This document shows, piece after piece, positions 8,994 to 18,287 of a stretch of DNA of 64,000 nt (its first letter is position 1; every line of letters starts with the position of its first letter). Under the pieces are notes generated by a model. It saw only the letters and a program-made list of their open reading frames with translations, did no database searches and was not told where the DNA came from. The translations under genes were made by a program, and so were the position numbers. The DNA is from a bacterium. GTDB taxonomy: Bacteria; Armatimonadota; Abditibacteriia; Abditibacteriales; Abditibacteriaceae. Location: assembly GCA_004172935.1 (NCBI GenBank), contig SDZD01000015.1, positions 43,057 through 107,056 on the forward strand. Reading direction: 5' to 3'.

Positions 8994-11585
8994 TTATCGC
9001 AGCAACGGGTCGCGCAGCATCACCCATGTTTTCTGCTCCTGATTGGCAACGACACGCAACGCTTTGATTTTCGTAGGGTTGGCGAACTCGGCTTCGGCAC
9101 TGCCATAGGTAAAGGGCGCGACTTTGCGAAATGTCGCTCCATCTTCGCTGATTTCTAAATCGCCGCCAAGCAGTTGGTCTTTGGTGCCATCGCGCGCCCC
9201 CGAAGCGAGCGAAATTCTGCGCACGCGGACAGGTTCGCCCAATTCCCACGTCGCCAACACACCACTTTTGGGATAGCCCGCAATCCAGAACAACGTATCA
9301 TCGTCCCAGTCGCCCGCCATTGCAGCGGTGTTGGATTGGTAGGCTTCGTATGGCGAAGTCACTGTCAAAGCGGGTTCCAATCGTTCGGATTTGACGAGGG
9401 TGATGTTGCCACGCACGTTGTCGCCTTCGGGGGCGGCCAAAGTCGCGATAACAGACACTTTCGCATTGGCTGCAACGGCGGGAACAGTGAATTTAGCGAC
9501 CGCACGGTCGCCTTTATTCTGGATTTCGGCCAACCCGGCTTGTGCAACCGGGGATCCATTGATGAGTAACACCATCTTATCGAGACGCAATGGCTTATCT
9601 CCGCCAGTGCGCCGAAATACCGCACGCCACACGCCACCCGATGCCAAATTCCCCGTCGCATCATAACTGAGGTCTACAGGTTCGGCTTTGAGCTGACCTT
9701 CTTTCCAACTTCCAATCGGCTCGGCTTTGGCGCCCACGACGAGGGTACTGCCGCGCCCATCGAAGAAAGTACGCACACGCAAACGCCCCGCATCGCGGCC
9801 ATCGAGCACGAATGGTTTGCTGTAGCGCGGCGAGGTAGCAGTGGGAATGGTGCCATCGAAGGTGTAACGTACTTCGGCGTTGGCGAAGGGAACGTTGATT
9901 TGAACCACTCCAGCTTTGAGCGTCACGGCATCGGGAACAGGCACACGGAAAAAGGTGTTGGCGAAAGCGAGGCGTTGATATTCGTCGGCATCAAGGCGCG
10001 AAGAGAAATCATCGAAATTGCGCTTTTGCTGCGGAGTCCAGGCAACTTCGCAAGTAGCCAGCAAACGCGGCCAGATTTTGTAGTCGGCGGCTTGCCAGTA
10101 GTTGTCGATGGAAACGACTTCTCCTTTCCATGGCCGCACAAACTCAGCCCACATCCCGGCTTGCACACCGCGAATGCGCTCTTTTTCGGCGGTAGTCAGG
10201 TTATTGCTGTCGGCCAGCGGGTCGAACGAATAAATGCGCGGGATGGTCACGTCGCCCGCCCACCAGTGCGACTGCGGTTCGCCGACGGCGCCACCATAAC
10301 CCATATCGAGGTAGGAATAACCACCGGGAATCATAACAACGGGAAAGCCACGTTTTGCCGCATCATATCCCGGCCCTGCGCCCGTCCACGACATAATCCC
10401 AGTACCCCGACTCAGCCTATCGTCCATGACTTCGTTCCAGCCGAACAGCTTTTTGCCGTGTCTGGCGACCACACCTTCGAGCCGCTTGGTGAACGCCATC
10501 TGAACTTCGTGCAGGTTTTTGATGTTGCCCTGCGCCATCACCTCTTTGATCTGCGGGTCTTTGGACCACGCATCATGATTAACCTCATCGCCGCCTATGT
10601 GGATATATTCGAATGGGAAGAGCGCCGCGATCTCATCGTAAACCTTGTCCACAATCGCCAATGCTTCGGGGCGAGTCGGTGAGATGACATTCGAGGTGAA
10701 GCCCTGCGCCGAAACTCCCTCGCCAGATACTTTGGGAGCGGCTTCGGGATAAGCCGTGATGAGTGCGAGCGCGTGACCGGGTAAATCGACTTCGGGCATG
10801 ATGTCGATATGACGAGCCTTGGCGTAGGCGATAATGTCACGAATTTGCTCCTGTGTGTAAAAACCACCGTAGCGTGTGTGCGTTTCCTCGCGCACATTTG
10901 GCAGGGCCGTTTCGCTGCCGCGCCATGCCCCCACTTCGGTCAACTTGGGCAACGCCTTAATTTCCATGCGCCAGCCCTCGTCGTCGGTGAGATGCCAGTG
11001 AAAAACGTTCAGCTTGCGCGCAGCCATGTTGTCCAGCAAATGCTTGACGTACTCAACGCCGAAGAAATGGCGCGCATCATCGAGCAGAAAACCACGCCAC
11101 GCGAAACGAGGCTTGTCTTCGATGGAGACTGCTGGCACATCCCAGTTAATGCCCTTCGTCGGCTTGGACGCCGCCGCTTGAGGCGGCAACAACTGGCGTA
11201 AGGTCTGCCCACCGTAAAACAACCCCGCCGAGTTAGCCGCAACAATACGCACGCCGCGCGAACTCGATTCCAATTTGTAACCCTCCTTTCCAAGCGCCCC
11301 CTGAAGAGCCGGGGCCAAAACCAGAGTAATGGCAGCCACACCGGAAGCTTTGATAGGGAGCGCAAATCCGGTTGCAGCGCGCAGTTGCATTGCCAGCGTT
11401 TGGGCTTCGGTAGCAGCGGCTCCGCTTGCGACCAGAACCGCATTAGAAGTGAGGCGAAAAGGCGCTCCCGGCAACACCTGCATCGAAGCGGGCAAAGGAA
11501 TTAGTTTGGTATCGGCATAAACCGAAGTGGGCGCCCATAATAAGGGCAAGGCGATGGCGGCGAGGAAAGGCGCAACAAGCTTCAT
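8994..11585 (-). CDS. GH20 family beta-N-acetylhexosaminidase
   Basis: An 863-aa exported enzyme that should remove terminal beta-GlcNAc/GalNAc by substrate-assisted catalysis. Signal peptide MKLVAPFLAAIALPLLWAPT is followed by the GH20b-type N-terminal domain (~25-150) and the TIM barrel (~155-500) with 'RGFLLDDARHFF', 'VFHWHLTDDEGWR', 'MPEVDLPGH' and the catalytic pair in 'IHIGGDEVNHDAW' (D333/E334). Past the barrel are a CHB_HEX_C-like strand ('VRYTFDGTIPTATSPRY'), a linker domain and a C-terminal discoidin-like region ('WDDDTLFWIAGYP'). It starts 21 bp after the sulfatase stop, so the pair is one operon under the operator at 13277. Confidence 0.95.
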   Translation of the reverse strand: MKLVAPFLAAIALPLLWAPTSVYADTKLIPLPASMQVLPGAPFRLTSNAVLVASGAAATEAQTLAMQLRAATGFALPIKASGVAAITLVLAPALQGALGKEGYKLESSSRGVRIVAANSAGLFYGGQTLRQLLPPQAAASKPTKGINWDVPAVSIEDKPRFAWRGFLLDDARHFFGVEYVKHLLDNMAARKLNVFHWHLTDDEGWRMEIKALPKLTEVGAWRGSETALPNVREETHTRYGGFYTQEQIRDIIAYAKARHIDIMPEVDLPGHALALITAYPEAAPKVSGEGVSAQGFTSNVISPTRPEALAIVDKVYDEIAALFPFEYIHIGGDEVNHDAWSKDPQIKEVMAQGNIKNLHEVQMAFTKRLEGVVARHGKKLFGWNEVMDDRLSRGTGIMSWTGAGPGYDAAKRGFPVVMIPGGYSYLDMGYGGAVGEPQSHWWAGDVTIPRIYSFDPLADSNNLTTAEKERIRGVQAGMWAEFVRPWKGEVVSIDNYWQAADYKIWPRLLATCEVAWTPQQKRNFDDFSSRLDADEYQRLAFANTFFRVPVPDAVTLKAGVVQINVPFANAEVRYTFDGTIPTATSPRYSKPFVLDGRDAGRLRVRTFFDGRGSTLVVGAKAEPIGSWKEGQLKAEPVDLSYDATGNLASGGVWRAVFRRTGGDKPLRLDKMVLLINGSPVAQAGLAEIQNKGDRAVAKFTVPAVAANAKVSVIATLAAPEGDNVRGNITLVKSERLEPALTVTSPYEAYQSNTAAMAGDWDDDTLFWIAGYPKSGVLATWELGEPVRVRRISLASGARDGTKDQLLGGDLEISEDGATFRKVAPFTYGSAEAEFANPTKIKALRVVANQEQKTWVMLRDPLLR

Positions 11586-11606
11586 TTCGAGTGGAAAAAT
11601 AGGGGT

Positions 11607-13154
11607 TCAGTGCTGGGGTTGATCGTTGTATTTTTGTTGAAGGCGGGCGAGTTCGGCCTTCAGAGCGCGGATAACTTCGGCGTTTTTGGGGTCGTCGTAG
11701 ATGTTGTGCAACTCGTGCGGGTCGCTTCGTAGGTCGTACAGTTCCCAGTACGGCTCGACGGGCGGGTTGAGTTGCGTGGCCCCCTGCACTCCCAACAGCT
11801 TGCAATAAAAATAAATCAACTTGTGCGTGGCGGTGCGAACGCCATAATGAGCGGCGGTGTTGTGTTCGTCGCCGTTAACCCAATAGCGATAATAGAAGGT
11901 GGTCTGCCAATCGCGCGGGGTTTCGTCGCGTAGCATTGCCCGCCCACTTATGCCCTGCATTTCGGGCGGAATGGCAACTCCGGCATAATCGAGGAAGGTG
12001 GGGGCGAAATCTACATTGGCGAGGAACTGCTGGCGCACACTGCCCGACTTAATTTCACGTGGGTAGCGCACGAGGAAGGGCATTTTGACGGTTTCCTCGT
12101 AGAAAAAGCGCTTGTCGAACCAGTCGTGGTCGCCCAGAAAAAAGCCTTGGTCGCTGGTGTAAACCACAACTGTATCTTGCGCGAGGCCGCTTTCATCCAG
12201 ATAATCGAGGAGGCGTCCCACCGAATCATCTACGCTCTGCACACAGCGCAAATAGTCCTTGATGTAGGTTTGATAGTACCAGTTGCGCCGCTCCTTCTCG
12301 CTCAAGTCTTCGGGCGGTGTGGCCCCCTTGGTATCGGAGAGGTTCAAATCGCGGGTCACGCGCATTTTGGCAGCGGCCCCAGCCGGGCGCCCCGCATAAT
12401 CATCATCGAAGGTTTCGGGCAAAGGGATTTCGACGCCATCATACAGGTGCTGATATTTCGCGCTGGGCACCCATTTACGATGCGGCGCCTTGTGATGCAC
12501 ACAGAGGTAAAACGGCCTGTCTTTGTCGCGTCCTTCTTTCAACCATTTGAGCGCGAGGTCGGTTGTAATGTCGGTGATGTAGCCGGGGTGCAGCTTTTCA
12601 CCTTCGGGGCCATAGAATTTGGGGTCGTTATAGGCGCCCTGCCCCGGCAGAATTTCCCAGTAATCGAAACCAGCAGGGTCGCTGTTGCCACCACGACCCA
12701 AATGCCACTTGCCGATAAGAGCCGTGTTATATCCGGCGGCTTGCAGCAACTTCTGAGTTTGAATTGGACGACGACTATCGATGTTTTCCCAGCCGCGCAC
12801 GCCATTAACATGGCCGTACTGCCCGGTCATGATGGCCGCGCGGCTGGGTGTACAAATGGCGTTGGTGCAAAGGCAATGCTCTAAACGCGCGCCGCCCTGA
12901 GCGATGCGGTCGATGTTAGGCGTCTTGTTGATGCGACTGCCATAAGCGCTAATTGCGTGCGCCGCATGGTCATCCGACATGATGAAAAGGAAGTTAGGAC
13001 GCTTACGCGCGGGAATATCTGCGCGCATAGCTGGCGCAGCAAACGCCGAGGCGAGGCGCGAACTGCCCAGCCCCAATGTCACTAATCCGGTTTGCACGAG
13101 AAATTCGCGTCTGTTGATTTTGGAATTCATGCGTCGTGTTACTGCATCTAACAT
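11607..13154 (-). CDS. Exported Cys-type sulfatase (Tat-like signal)
   Basis: A 515-aa member of the type I sulfatase family, hydrolysing sulfate esters. The N-terminus has a twin-arginine pattern (NRREFLVQTG). The metal-binding 'FIMSDDHAAHA' is followed by 'CTPSRAAIMTGQYGH', where C101 is the Cys to be converted to formylglycine. 'YTSDQGFFLGDHDWFDKR' is the second metal/active-site block, and 'ELYDLRSDPHELHN' closes the family signature. The start is set by a good Shine-Dalgarno (AAGGAGAAGGGG) before ATG 13154; the internal ATG at 13130 has none. It leads an operon with the GH20 gene. No maturase is in the window. Confidence 0.94.
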   Translation of the reverse strand: MLDAVTRRMNSKINRREFLVQTGLVTLGLGSSRLASAFAAPAMRADIPARKRPNFLFIMSDDHAAHAISAYGSRINKTPNIDRIAQGGARLEHCLCTNAICTPSRAAIMTGQYGHVNGVRGWENIDSRRPIQTQKLLQAAGYNTALIGKWHLGRGGNSDPAGFDYWEILPGQGAYNDPKFYGPEGEKLHPGYITDITTDLALKWLKEGRDKDRPFYLCVHHKAPHRKWVPSAKYQHLYDGVEIPLPETFDDDYAGRPAGAAAKMRVTRDLNLSDTKGATPPEDLSEKERRNWYYQTYIKDYLRCVQSVDDSVGRLLDYLDESGLAQDTVVVYTSDQGFFLGDHDWFDKRFFYEETVKMPFLVRYPREIKSGSVRQQFLANVDFAPTFLDYAGVAIPPEMQGISGRAMLRDETPRDWQTTFYYRYWVNGDEHNTAAHYGVRTATHKLIYFYCKLLGVQGATQLNPPVEPYWELYDLRSDPHELHNIYDDPKNAEVIRALKAELARLQQKYNDQPQH

Positions 13155-13276
13155 TTACCCCTTCTCCTTTAAGGAACAGAACAACAGAGTGCAACGCGCT
13201 CGCCGCACATCAGTCTCTGTTATGGTTTTATGGTAGGGCAATAAAAGTAGATGGGTCTATTTTGACACACTTCACC

Positions 13277-13290
13277 CTAACAGGTGTCAG
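13277..13290. promoter_or_regulatory. 14-bp palindromic operator, copy 3
   Basis: CTAACAGGTGTCAG, an exact consensus match, 122 bp upstream of the sulfatase start, in the 371-bp divergent region shared with the LacI-family gene. It is identical to the copy at 28734. The rest of 13155-13525 holds copy 4 and the LacI promoter and no gene. Confidence 0.82.
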
Positions 13291-13456
13291 AGTTAATAAT
13301 TTTTTTTGAGCAATTTTTCCCAGAACTAACATTGGCGCTTTCTTAGCGAGGGCGAAGCGCCTCATTCTTCTAGGCGCGCTATCCTTTTGTTACGCGCCGT
13401 TCATGGAAAATATTCGAGAAATGATGTGTCAACCCAACACGGGCAGAATTGCCCCC

Positions 13457-13470
13457 CTGACACGTATTAG
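13457..13470. promoter_or_regulatory. 14-bp palindromic operator, copy 4 (autoregulatory)
   Basis: CTGACACGTATTAG, reverse complement CTAATACGTGTCAG, has the central CG common in LacI-family operators. It covers the -35 position (13461-13466) set by the TATAAT at 13484, so a bound regulator would shut off its own gene and the sulfatase behind it. Confidence 0.75.
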
Positions 13471-13483
13471 ATGAACGGATATG

Positions 13484-13489
13484 TATAAT
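13484..13489 (+). promoter_or_regulatory. -10 box of LacI-family gene
   Basis: A perfect TATAAT preceded by TG, 48 bp before ATG 13538. The -35 position reads CACGTA, far from consensus, and falls inside operator copy 4. Confidence 0.6.
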
Positions 13490-13537
13490 CGAATAGAGAC
13501 GACTGCATTTATCTCTTAAAAGCGCGTGCCAACGACT

Positions 13538-14596
13538 ATGTCCACTTCCGCCTCCAATCGGCGTCCCGACTCGATCACAATGAGCGACATCGCGCAGCGT
13601 GCGGGTGTGTCGCGCCCCACAGTTTCCATTATCCTCAACGACCGTCATGAGACGGTAGGAATCGCCGCCGAAACACGCGAACGGGTATTGCTCGCGGCGC
13701 GCGAACTCGGCTATCGCCGCAATGCTCTGGCGCGCGCCGTCAAAACGGGGCGTTCGCAAACACTGGGCTTTTTGGCAGGAGACGCCGATCTGGAATATTC
13801 GTCGGCGGCCTTCTCCGGCATTTTAGATTCAGCGGACGAGAAGAACTACACCGTCAAGCGCTTCCGTCTTTACGACCGCCCCGAAGATGAAGCTATTATC
13901 GAGCGTTGCTCCGAGCATCGTATGGACGGCATCATCGTCAACGATACTGGTCTGGCGCGCAACGTCGAACTCATCCGCCGCGAGTTCGGTGGACGTGGCG
14001 TTCCCGTCGTCTGGCTCGACCCCAAAGGCCCGCAGGATTGGGGCGTGCAGGTGCGCCCCAACGATGAGGACGGCACCGTCGAAGCCGTTCGCTATCTGAT
14101 CAGCAACGGGCACAAGCGCATCGCGTTTGTTGGTGGTATCGAAGGCGTTGGTACGGGCGTCCCCCGCTTCAAAGGCTTCAAACGCGCGATGGAAGAAGCC
14201 GATCTTCCTTACGATTTGGTGCGCTGGACTCAATGGCAGTCACAGCCAATTCTAGATACCCCTGCAGATCTTATGTCGCAGCCAGAACCTCCCACCGCTA
14301 TTTTATGCGGTAACGACCCAATTGGCCTCATCTTTCTACGCCAATTAAGGCGTCAGGGCTATCGCGTGCCTGAAGATATTTCCATCGTCGGTTTCGGCGA
14401 CTTGGCCCGCGTCCATTTGTCCGACCCTTCGCTTTCCACGGTTCACGTTCCCTATCAGGCGATGGGCCGCGCAGCCGTCGCCGAATTGCTCGCCTTGCTT
14501 GAAGACCCAGAGCAAGCGCAGGAACACAAGGAAGTTCTCTTCGAAACAACCTTCATCCCCCGCGAATCGAGCGGCCCCGCACCAACCTCTTCGTAA
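13538..14596 (+). CDS. LacI-family transcriptional regulator
   Basis: 352 aa from ATG 13538; an in-frame GTG at 13526 would add four residues. The N-terminal helix-turn-helix reads 'MSDIAQRAGVSRPTVSIILN' with hinge helix 'RNALARAVKTGRSQTLGFL'. A periplasmic-binding-like sensor follows ('DGIIVNDTG', 'ISNGHKRIAFVGG', 'AILCGNDPIGL', 'ISIVGFGD'), as in GalR/LacI proteins. It is the only LacI-type gene in the window, sits in the middle of the glycan units, and has the 14-bp palindrome at its own promoter, so it is the best candidate to bind all ten copies (inference). The ligand is unknown. The following sulfatase starts 2 bp after its stop. Confidence 0.95.
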   Translation: MSTSASNRRPDSITMSDIAQRAGVSRPTVSIILNDRHETVGIAAETRERVLLAARELGYRRNALARAVKTGRSQTLGFLAGDADLEYSSAAFSGILDSADEKNYTVKRFRLYDRPEDEAIIERCSEHRMDGIIVNDTGLARNVELIRREFGGRGVPVVWLDPKGPQDWGVQVRPNDEDGTVEAVRYLISNGHKRIAFVGGIEGVGTGVPRFKGFKRAMEEADLPYDLVRWTQWQSQPILDTPADLMSQPEPPTAILCGNDPIGLIFLRQLRRQGYRVPEDISIVGFGDLARVHLSDPSLSTVHVPYQAMGRAAVAELLALLEDPEQAQEHKEVLFETTFIPRESSGPAPTSS

Positions 14597-14598
14597 CA

Positions 14599-16098
14599 AT
14601 GCCCAACATCCTGCTCATCACGAGCGATCAGCAGCATTTCTCGGCGCTTGGCTTTTTGAATCCCAAAATTCAAACGCCAAATTTGGACAGATTGGCGCGG
14701 CAGGGAACCCATTTCAGCCGCGCCTACTGCCCTAACCCAACCTGCACCCCCACGCGCGCCAGCATCATCACTGGTCAGTACCCATCGTTGCATGGCGCGT
14801 GGACACTGGGCACTCACTTGCGCGAGGATGCCCCAACTATTGGCGACGAGTTCAACAAAGCCGGTTTTTATACCGCCCTCGTCGGCAAAGCCCACTTTCA
14901 AGCCTTAGCCAACACCCCCGAATACCCATCCCACGAATCGCAGCCACGCCTACGCGACCTCGATTTCTGGCGAGGATGGAACGGCCCGTGGTACGGCTTC
15001 GAGCATATCGAAACCGCGCGGATGCACGCCGACGAATACCATGTCGGCGGTCATTATGGCGTGTGGATGGAAGAACACGGCCTCTCCAACTGGAGTGACT
15101 TTTTCCAAAACTACCCGCCCGATGCGCAGCACCCACCCCGTCATGGCTCGTGGGACTTGCCCGAACAGTTCCACTACTCGACCTGGACAGCAGAGCGCAC
15201 CATCGCGCAGTTCGATAAAGCAGGCGACAAGCCGTTCTTCGTGTGGAGCAGTTTTCACGACCCGCACCCGCCCTACCTGGTGCCCGAACCTTGGGCCTCG
15301 ATGTATGACCCCGCCGATATGGAAATCGGCTCGCTCACCGAGGGAGAACTGGAACGTCTACCACCGCACTTCGCCCTCACCCAATCAGAGAAGCCGGATT
15401 TCTCGGCCTATGCCGAGAGCGGTTTCGGTATTCACGGAATGCACTCGCACCGCGTCGATGAAGAGCAAGCCCGAAAGGACATGGCGATTTATTACGGTAT
15501 GACCAGCTTCATGGACGCCCAGATCGGACGCATTCTGGATGCGCTCGATGAACGCGGCCTGAGCGACGATACCCTCGTCGTCTTTAGCACCGACCACGGC
15601 CATTTCCTGGGGCAACACGGCCTATGGGCCAAAGGCCCATTCCACTTCGAAGACGAAATCCGTATCCCGTTTTTGGTGCGCTGGCCCAATCAAGTGCCCG
15701 CCAATCAGCAATCGGATGCGCTCCAATCACTCGTCGATTTGGCTCCGACCTTTCTGGCAGCCGCCGATCTCGAAATACCGGGCCGAATGCAGGGTCAAAA
15801 CCAACTCGAAGTGTGGCGAGGCGAAACCGAAACAGTGCGTACCGAAACCATCGTCGAATTTCGCCACGAACCGACGACCATCCACTTGCGCACGCTGGTA
15901 ACAAAGCGCTGGAAAATGACCGTCTACCGCGACCAGAGCTACGGCGAACTATTCGACTTAGAAAACGACCCGCACGAAATCCACAACCTGTGGGATGACA
16001 CTCAGTTCGCCTTAGCTAAAGCCGAACTCTTCCAGCAGTGGGTCAATGCCGAACTGAGACGCGAACCAATGGAGATGCCCCGCATCTCGCACGCCTAA
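14599..16098 (+). CDS. Cytoplasmic-type Cys sulfatase co-transcribed with LacI-family gene
   Basis: A 499-aa type I sulfatase with no signal peptide: it begins directly at the family core (MPNILLITSDQQHFSALGF). C49 in 'PTCTPTRASIITGQY' is the formylglycine precursor. 'VFSTDHGHFLGQHGLWAKGPF' is the downstream active-site block and 'LFDLENDPHEIHN' the C-terminal signature. It starts 2 bp after the LacI-family stop, so translation is probably coupled. The lack of an export signal suggests that a small imported sulfated sugar is desulfated inside the cell (inference), unlike the exported enzymes at 11607 and 25241. Confidence 0.94.
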   Translation: MPNILLITSDQQHFSALGFLNPKIQTPNLDRLARQGTHFSRAYCPNPTCTPTRASIITGQYPSLHGAWTLGTHLREDAPTIGDEFNKAGFYTALVGKAHFQALANTPEYPSHESQPRLRDLDFWRGWNGPWYGFEHIETARMHADEYHVGGHYGVWMEEHGLSNWSDFFQNYPPDAQHPPRHGSWDLPEQFHYSTWTAERTIAQFDKAGDKPFFVWSSFHDPHPPYLVPEPWASMYDPADMEIGSLTEGELERLPPHFALTQSEKPDFSAYAESGFGIHGMHSHRVDEEQARKDMAIYYGMTSFMDAQIGRILDALDERGLSDDTLVVFSTDHGHFLGQHGLWAKGPFHFEDEIRIPFLVRWPNQVPANQQSDALQSLVDLAPTFLAAADLEIPGRMQGQNQLEVWRGETETVRTETIVEFRHEPTTIHLRTLVTKRWKMTVYRDQSYGELFDLENDPHEIHNLWDDTQFALAKAELFQQWVNAELRREPMEMPRISHA

Positions 16099-16139
16099 AA
16101 TACAAACCCCGCGCTGAATTTCAGCGCGGGGTTTGTATT
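16099..16139. terminator. Bidirectional terminator
   Basis: Perfect 19-bp arms (16099-16117 and 16121-16139) around ATT, with a GC-rich core (CCCCGCGCTGA) and A/T-rich flanks. It separates the convergent sulfatase and second pseudopilin gene. Confidence 0.85.
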
Positions 16140-16147
16140 GGTACTGC

Positions 16148-16912
16148 TTAGTTCATTAACGCTTGCTGCGCAGCAATTTTGGCTTGCAAACCTGCGGGAG
16201 CGGCTACTCCATTGGGATTGTTGTTGATCCACATGTTGTACGGAGTAACGGTAGCTAATGGTTTGAGAGCCTTCACGTGCCCATCAGCAAACAACCAGTT
16301 GCTGGAACCAAGATGGTTGGTCAGCTTGTTGCTTGGCAAGTCCAAACTGTTGAGATATGGGATATAGGGTTCGTTTCCACCATCATCGCTTTTTTCGGTG
16401 ACAACCCAGGTTTGCGAGGGCGAACCGAAGGAAGCGAGTTTCACGGGTTGGTCCGAAATAGGGCGATCCGTCATGCTGGCCGCGCCAAAGTTGACGGCAT
16501 CATTGTAGGTGTTGTTCCAAGTGCGAGAGGCATTGGCGTAGTACGACTTGGCGACACCATTGGACGACTGGTAGTAGCGCGCGTTGGGACTAGTGACAGA
16601 AGGGCAGGTGAAAAGCTGACGGCTTTTCACGTAAGGCTGAATAAGTTCAATCCAATAAGGGAATACTTGAGTGGGGTAATTTGTGGTGTCGCCAAAAATT
16701 ACAACCATCGTTTCGTCATAATCCTGGGTGTATTGCATGATGCCCAACCCAACTTGCTTGAGGTTGCTCAAGCACGAAGTACGACGAGCGTTCTCGCGCG
16801 CCCTGGCAAACACGGGAAAGAGAATGGCTGCCAGAATCGCGATAATTGCGATAACGACCAACAGTTCTATTAGTGTGAATGCCGATTTACGGCCTGATAA
16901 AAGGTTGAACAT
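16148..16912 (-). CDS. Second pseudopilin-like protein, prepilin N-terminus and H-X9-DG C-terminus
   Basis: 254 aa. It begins [20 protein letters not shown], with the same prepilin-type signal and hydrophobic helix as the protein at 3610, and shares '[19 protein letters not shown]' and 'YTQDYDE'. '[13 protein letters not shown]' near the end fits H-X9-DG. The middle, the probable surface-exposed part, is quite different from the first copy. ATG 16912 has a Shine-Dalgarno (GAGGGGAAG) eight bases upstream; the frame open to 16951 has none. Two operator copies (16956 and 17076) precede it. It is a single-gene unit. Confidence 0.88.
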   Translation of the reverse strand: MFNLLSGRKSAFTLIELLVVIAIIAILAAILFPVFARARENARRTSCLSNLKQVGLGIMQYTQDYDETMVVIFGDTTNYPTQVFPYWIELIQPYVKSRQLFTCPSVTSPNARYYQSSNGVAKSYYANASRTWNNTYNDAVNFGAASMTDRPISDQPVKLASFGSPSQTWVVTEKSDDGGNEPYIPYLNSLDLPSNKLTNHLGSSNWLFADGHVKALKPLATVTPYNMWINNNPNGVAAPAGLQAKIAAQQALMN

Positions 16913-16955
16913 GATGAAAACTTCCCCTCTAACTATACCGTTTTTAGTCACAAGA

Positions 16956-16969
16956 CTAACACATGTCAG
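16956..16969. promoter_or_regulatory. 14-bp palindromic operator, copy 5
   Basis: CTAACACATGTCAG, 43 bp upstream of the pseudopilin start. A TATAGT on the minus strand (16932-16937) places its -35 region at the edge of this palindrome. Confidence 0.8.
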
Positions 16970-17075
16970 ATGTAAAATTTAGATTTCCCAGCCGTAAACA
17001 TTTGAATGTTCAAAGGCTCTCAATCCAATCGACAACTTCCTTTGCCTGTCTAATATACCCAAACTTAAACCAAAT

Positions 17076-17089
17076 CTAACATGTGTCAG
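17076..17089. promoter_or_regulatory. 14-bp palindromic operator, copy 6
   Basis: CTAACATGTGTCAG, 163 bp upstream of the same pseudopilin start and just past the stop of the epimerase gene. Its centre is 120 bp from that of copy 5, a spacing compatible with repression by looping. Confidence 0.75.
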
Positions 17090-17096
17090 TACAAAT

Positions 17097-18287
17097 TTAT
17101 TTCAACAATTGCACGCCAATCCACAAAGCGCGCGGTAAATGGAATGGCCCCTTCCACATAGAGCCTTTCAACTCGCTCGAAACGCTGCCATCGCGGTGCA
17201 AATATCCAAACCATTCGCCATGCTTTTCATCCGCGAAGTGCTTGAAACTCCAATCATGCACTAAGGCGTGCCACTGCGCGTATTTGGCCTCACCTGTGAG
17301 TTCATAAGCTAGAATAGTCGCGATGATAGCCTCGTTGTGTGGCCACCAGAACTTCATATCGTGCCAATACTCCTGTATTGGCAAGTCCTTCAAATCGCGG
17401 AAGTAGAAGATTCCCCCGTACTGCTCGTCCCATCCGCGCTTCCACATCGTGTCCAGAATGCGCGCCCCCAGTTCAATCAATCGCTTATCACCCCGCACTT
17501 TTCCTTCGTGCATCACGAACCACGCGCACTCGATGGCGTGACCGGGATTAAGCATTCGCCCATCGAAACCGTCCATAATCTCGCCATTTAGTCCCACCGT
17601 CTCCATCAGAACATCGAGTTCGGGTTTCCAAAAGTAGCGCTCGATACTCGCGATGCTCCAATCAATCCACTCACTCAACCTTCGGCCCGCGACAGCCACA
17701 TCGCCCAGATGAAGACGCAACTCTTGCGCGGTGACAATGCCGATCATATGCGCCCCGATGCCCTGAGCGGGTCTGGTCGATTCAAATTTGGGCGCCATCA
17801 CTCCCGACTCGAACGAATAACGCATGTAAGTGCCAAAGGACGACAGCGCCTCATCGCGTGCCCGTTCTTCGCCCGTTGCGGTGAAATAGGCGGCGCTGGC
17901 GATAGAGGCGAAAGATTCCGAAAAAACGTAGCGCCTCATACGTAGTGGTTTGCCATCGCGAGTCACCGAAAAGTACATCTTGCCATCGGGCGCGAAACAG
18001 TGGGCACGCGAAAATTCGATGCACGAGCGCGCGGCTTCTAACCATTCCGGGCGCCTTTCAATCGTGTTGTAAAGCGTGGCGAACATCCACGCCGCCCTCC
18101 CCTGAAACCACACGCTTTTGTCGGAGTCCACAACACTACCCTCGCGTCCCAAACACGTCAGAATGCCGCCATGTTCCCGGTCGATACCGTTAGCCAGCCA
18201 AAAGGGAATGCAATCATCGAGCAAGGCCAAACCATAAAAATCGGCGAGATGTGCGCGCGAAGTCGCTTGAGAAATATCGGTAATCAT
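17097..18287 (-). CDS. AGE-family (N-acylglucosamine 2-epimerase-like) epimerase/isomerase
   Basis: 396 aa, cytoplasmic. An (alpha/alpha) barrel of the AGE/CE family: 'SVWFQGRAAWMFATLYN', 'RYVFSESFASIASAAYF', 'MLNPGHAIECAWFVMHEG', 'FWWPHNEAIIATILAYELTG' and 'SFKHFADEKHGEWFGYL' carry the expected active-site His and Arg positions. The family interconverts sugars such as GlcNAc/ManNAc or glucose/mannose; the substrate here cannot be fixed. ATG 18287 overlaps the stop of the upstream esterase (ATGA), so the pair is translationally coupled. Pairing with a sialate O-acetylesterase hints at amino-sugar or sialic acid handling (inference). Confidence 0.88.
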   Translation of the reverse strand: MITDISQATSRAHLADFYGLALLDDCIPFWLANGIDREHGGILTCLGREGSVVDSDKSVWFQGRAAWMFATLYNTIERRPEWLEAARSCIEFSRAHCFAPDGKMYFSVTRDGKPLRMRRYVFSESFASIASAAYFTATGEERARDEALSSFGTYMRYSFESGVMAPKFESTRPAQGIGAHMIGIVTAQELRLHLGDVAVAGRRLSEWIDWSIASIERYFWKPELDVLMETVGLNGEIMDGFDGRMLNPGHAIECAWFVMHEGKVRGDKRLIELGARILDTMWKRGWDEQYGGIFYFRDLKDLPIQEYWHDMKFWWPHNEAIIATILAYELTGEAKYAQWHALVHDWSFKHFADEKHGEWFGYLHRDGSVSSELKGSMWKGPFHLPRALWIGVQLLK

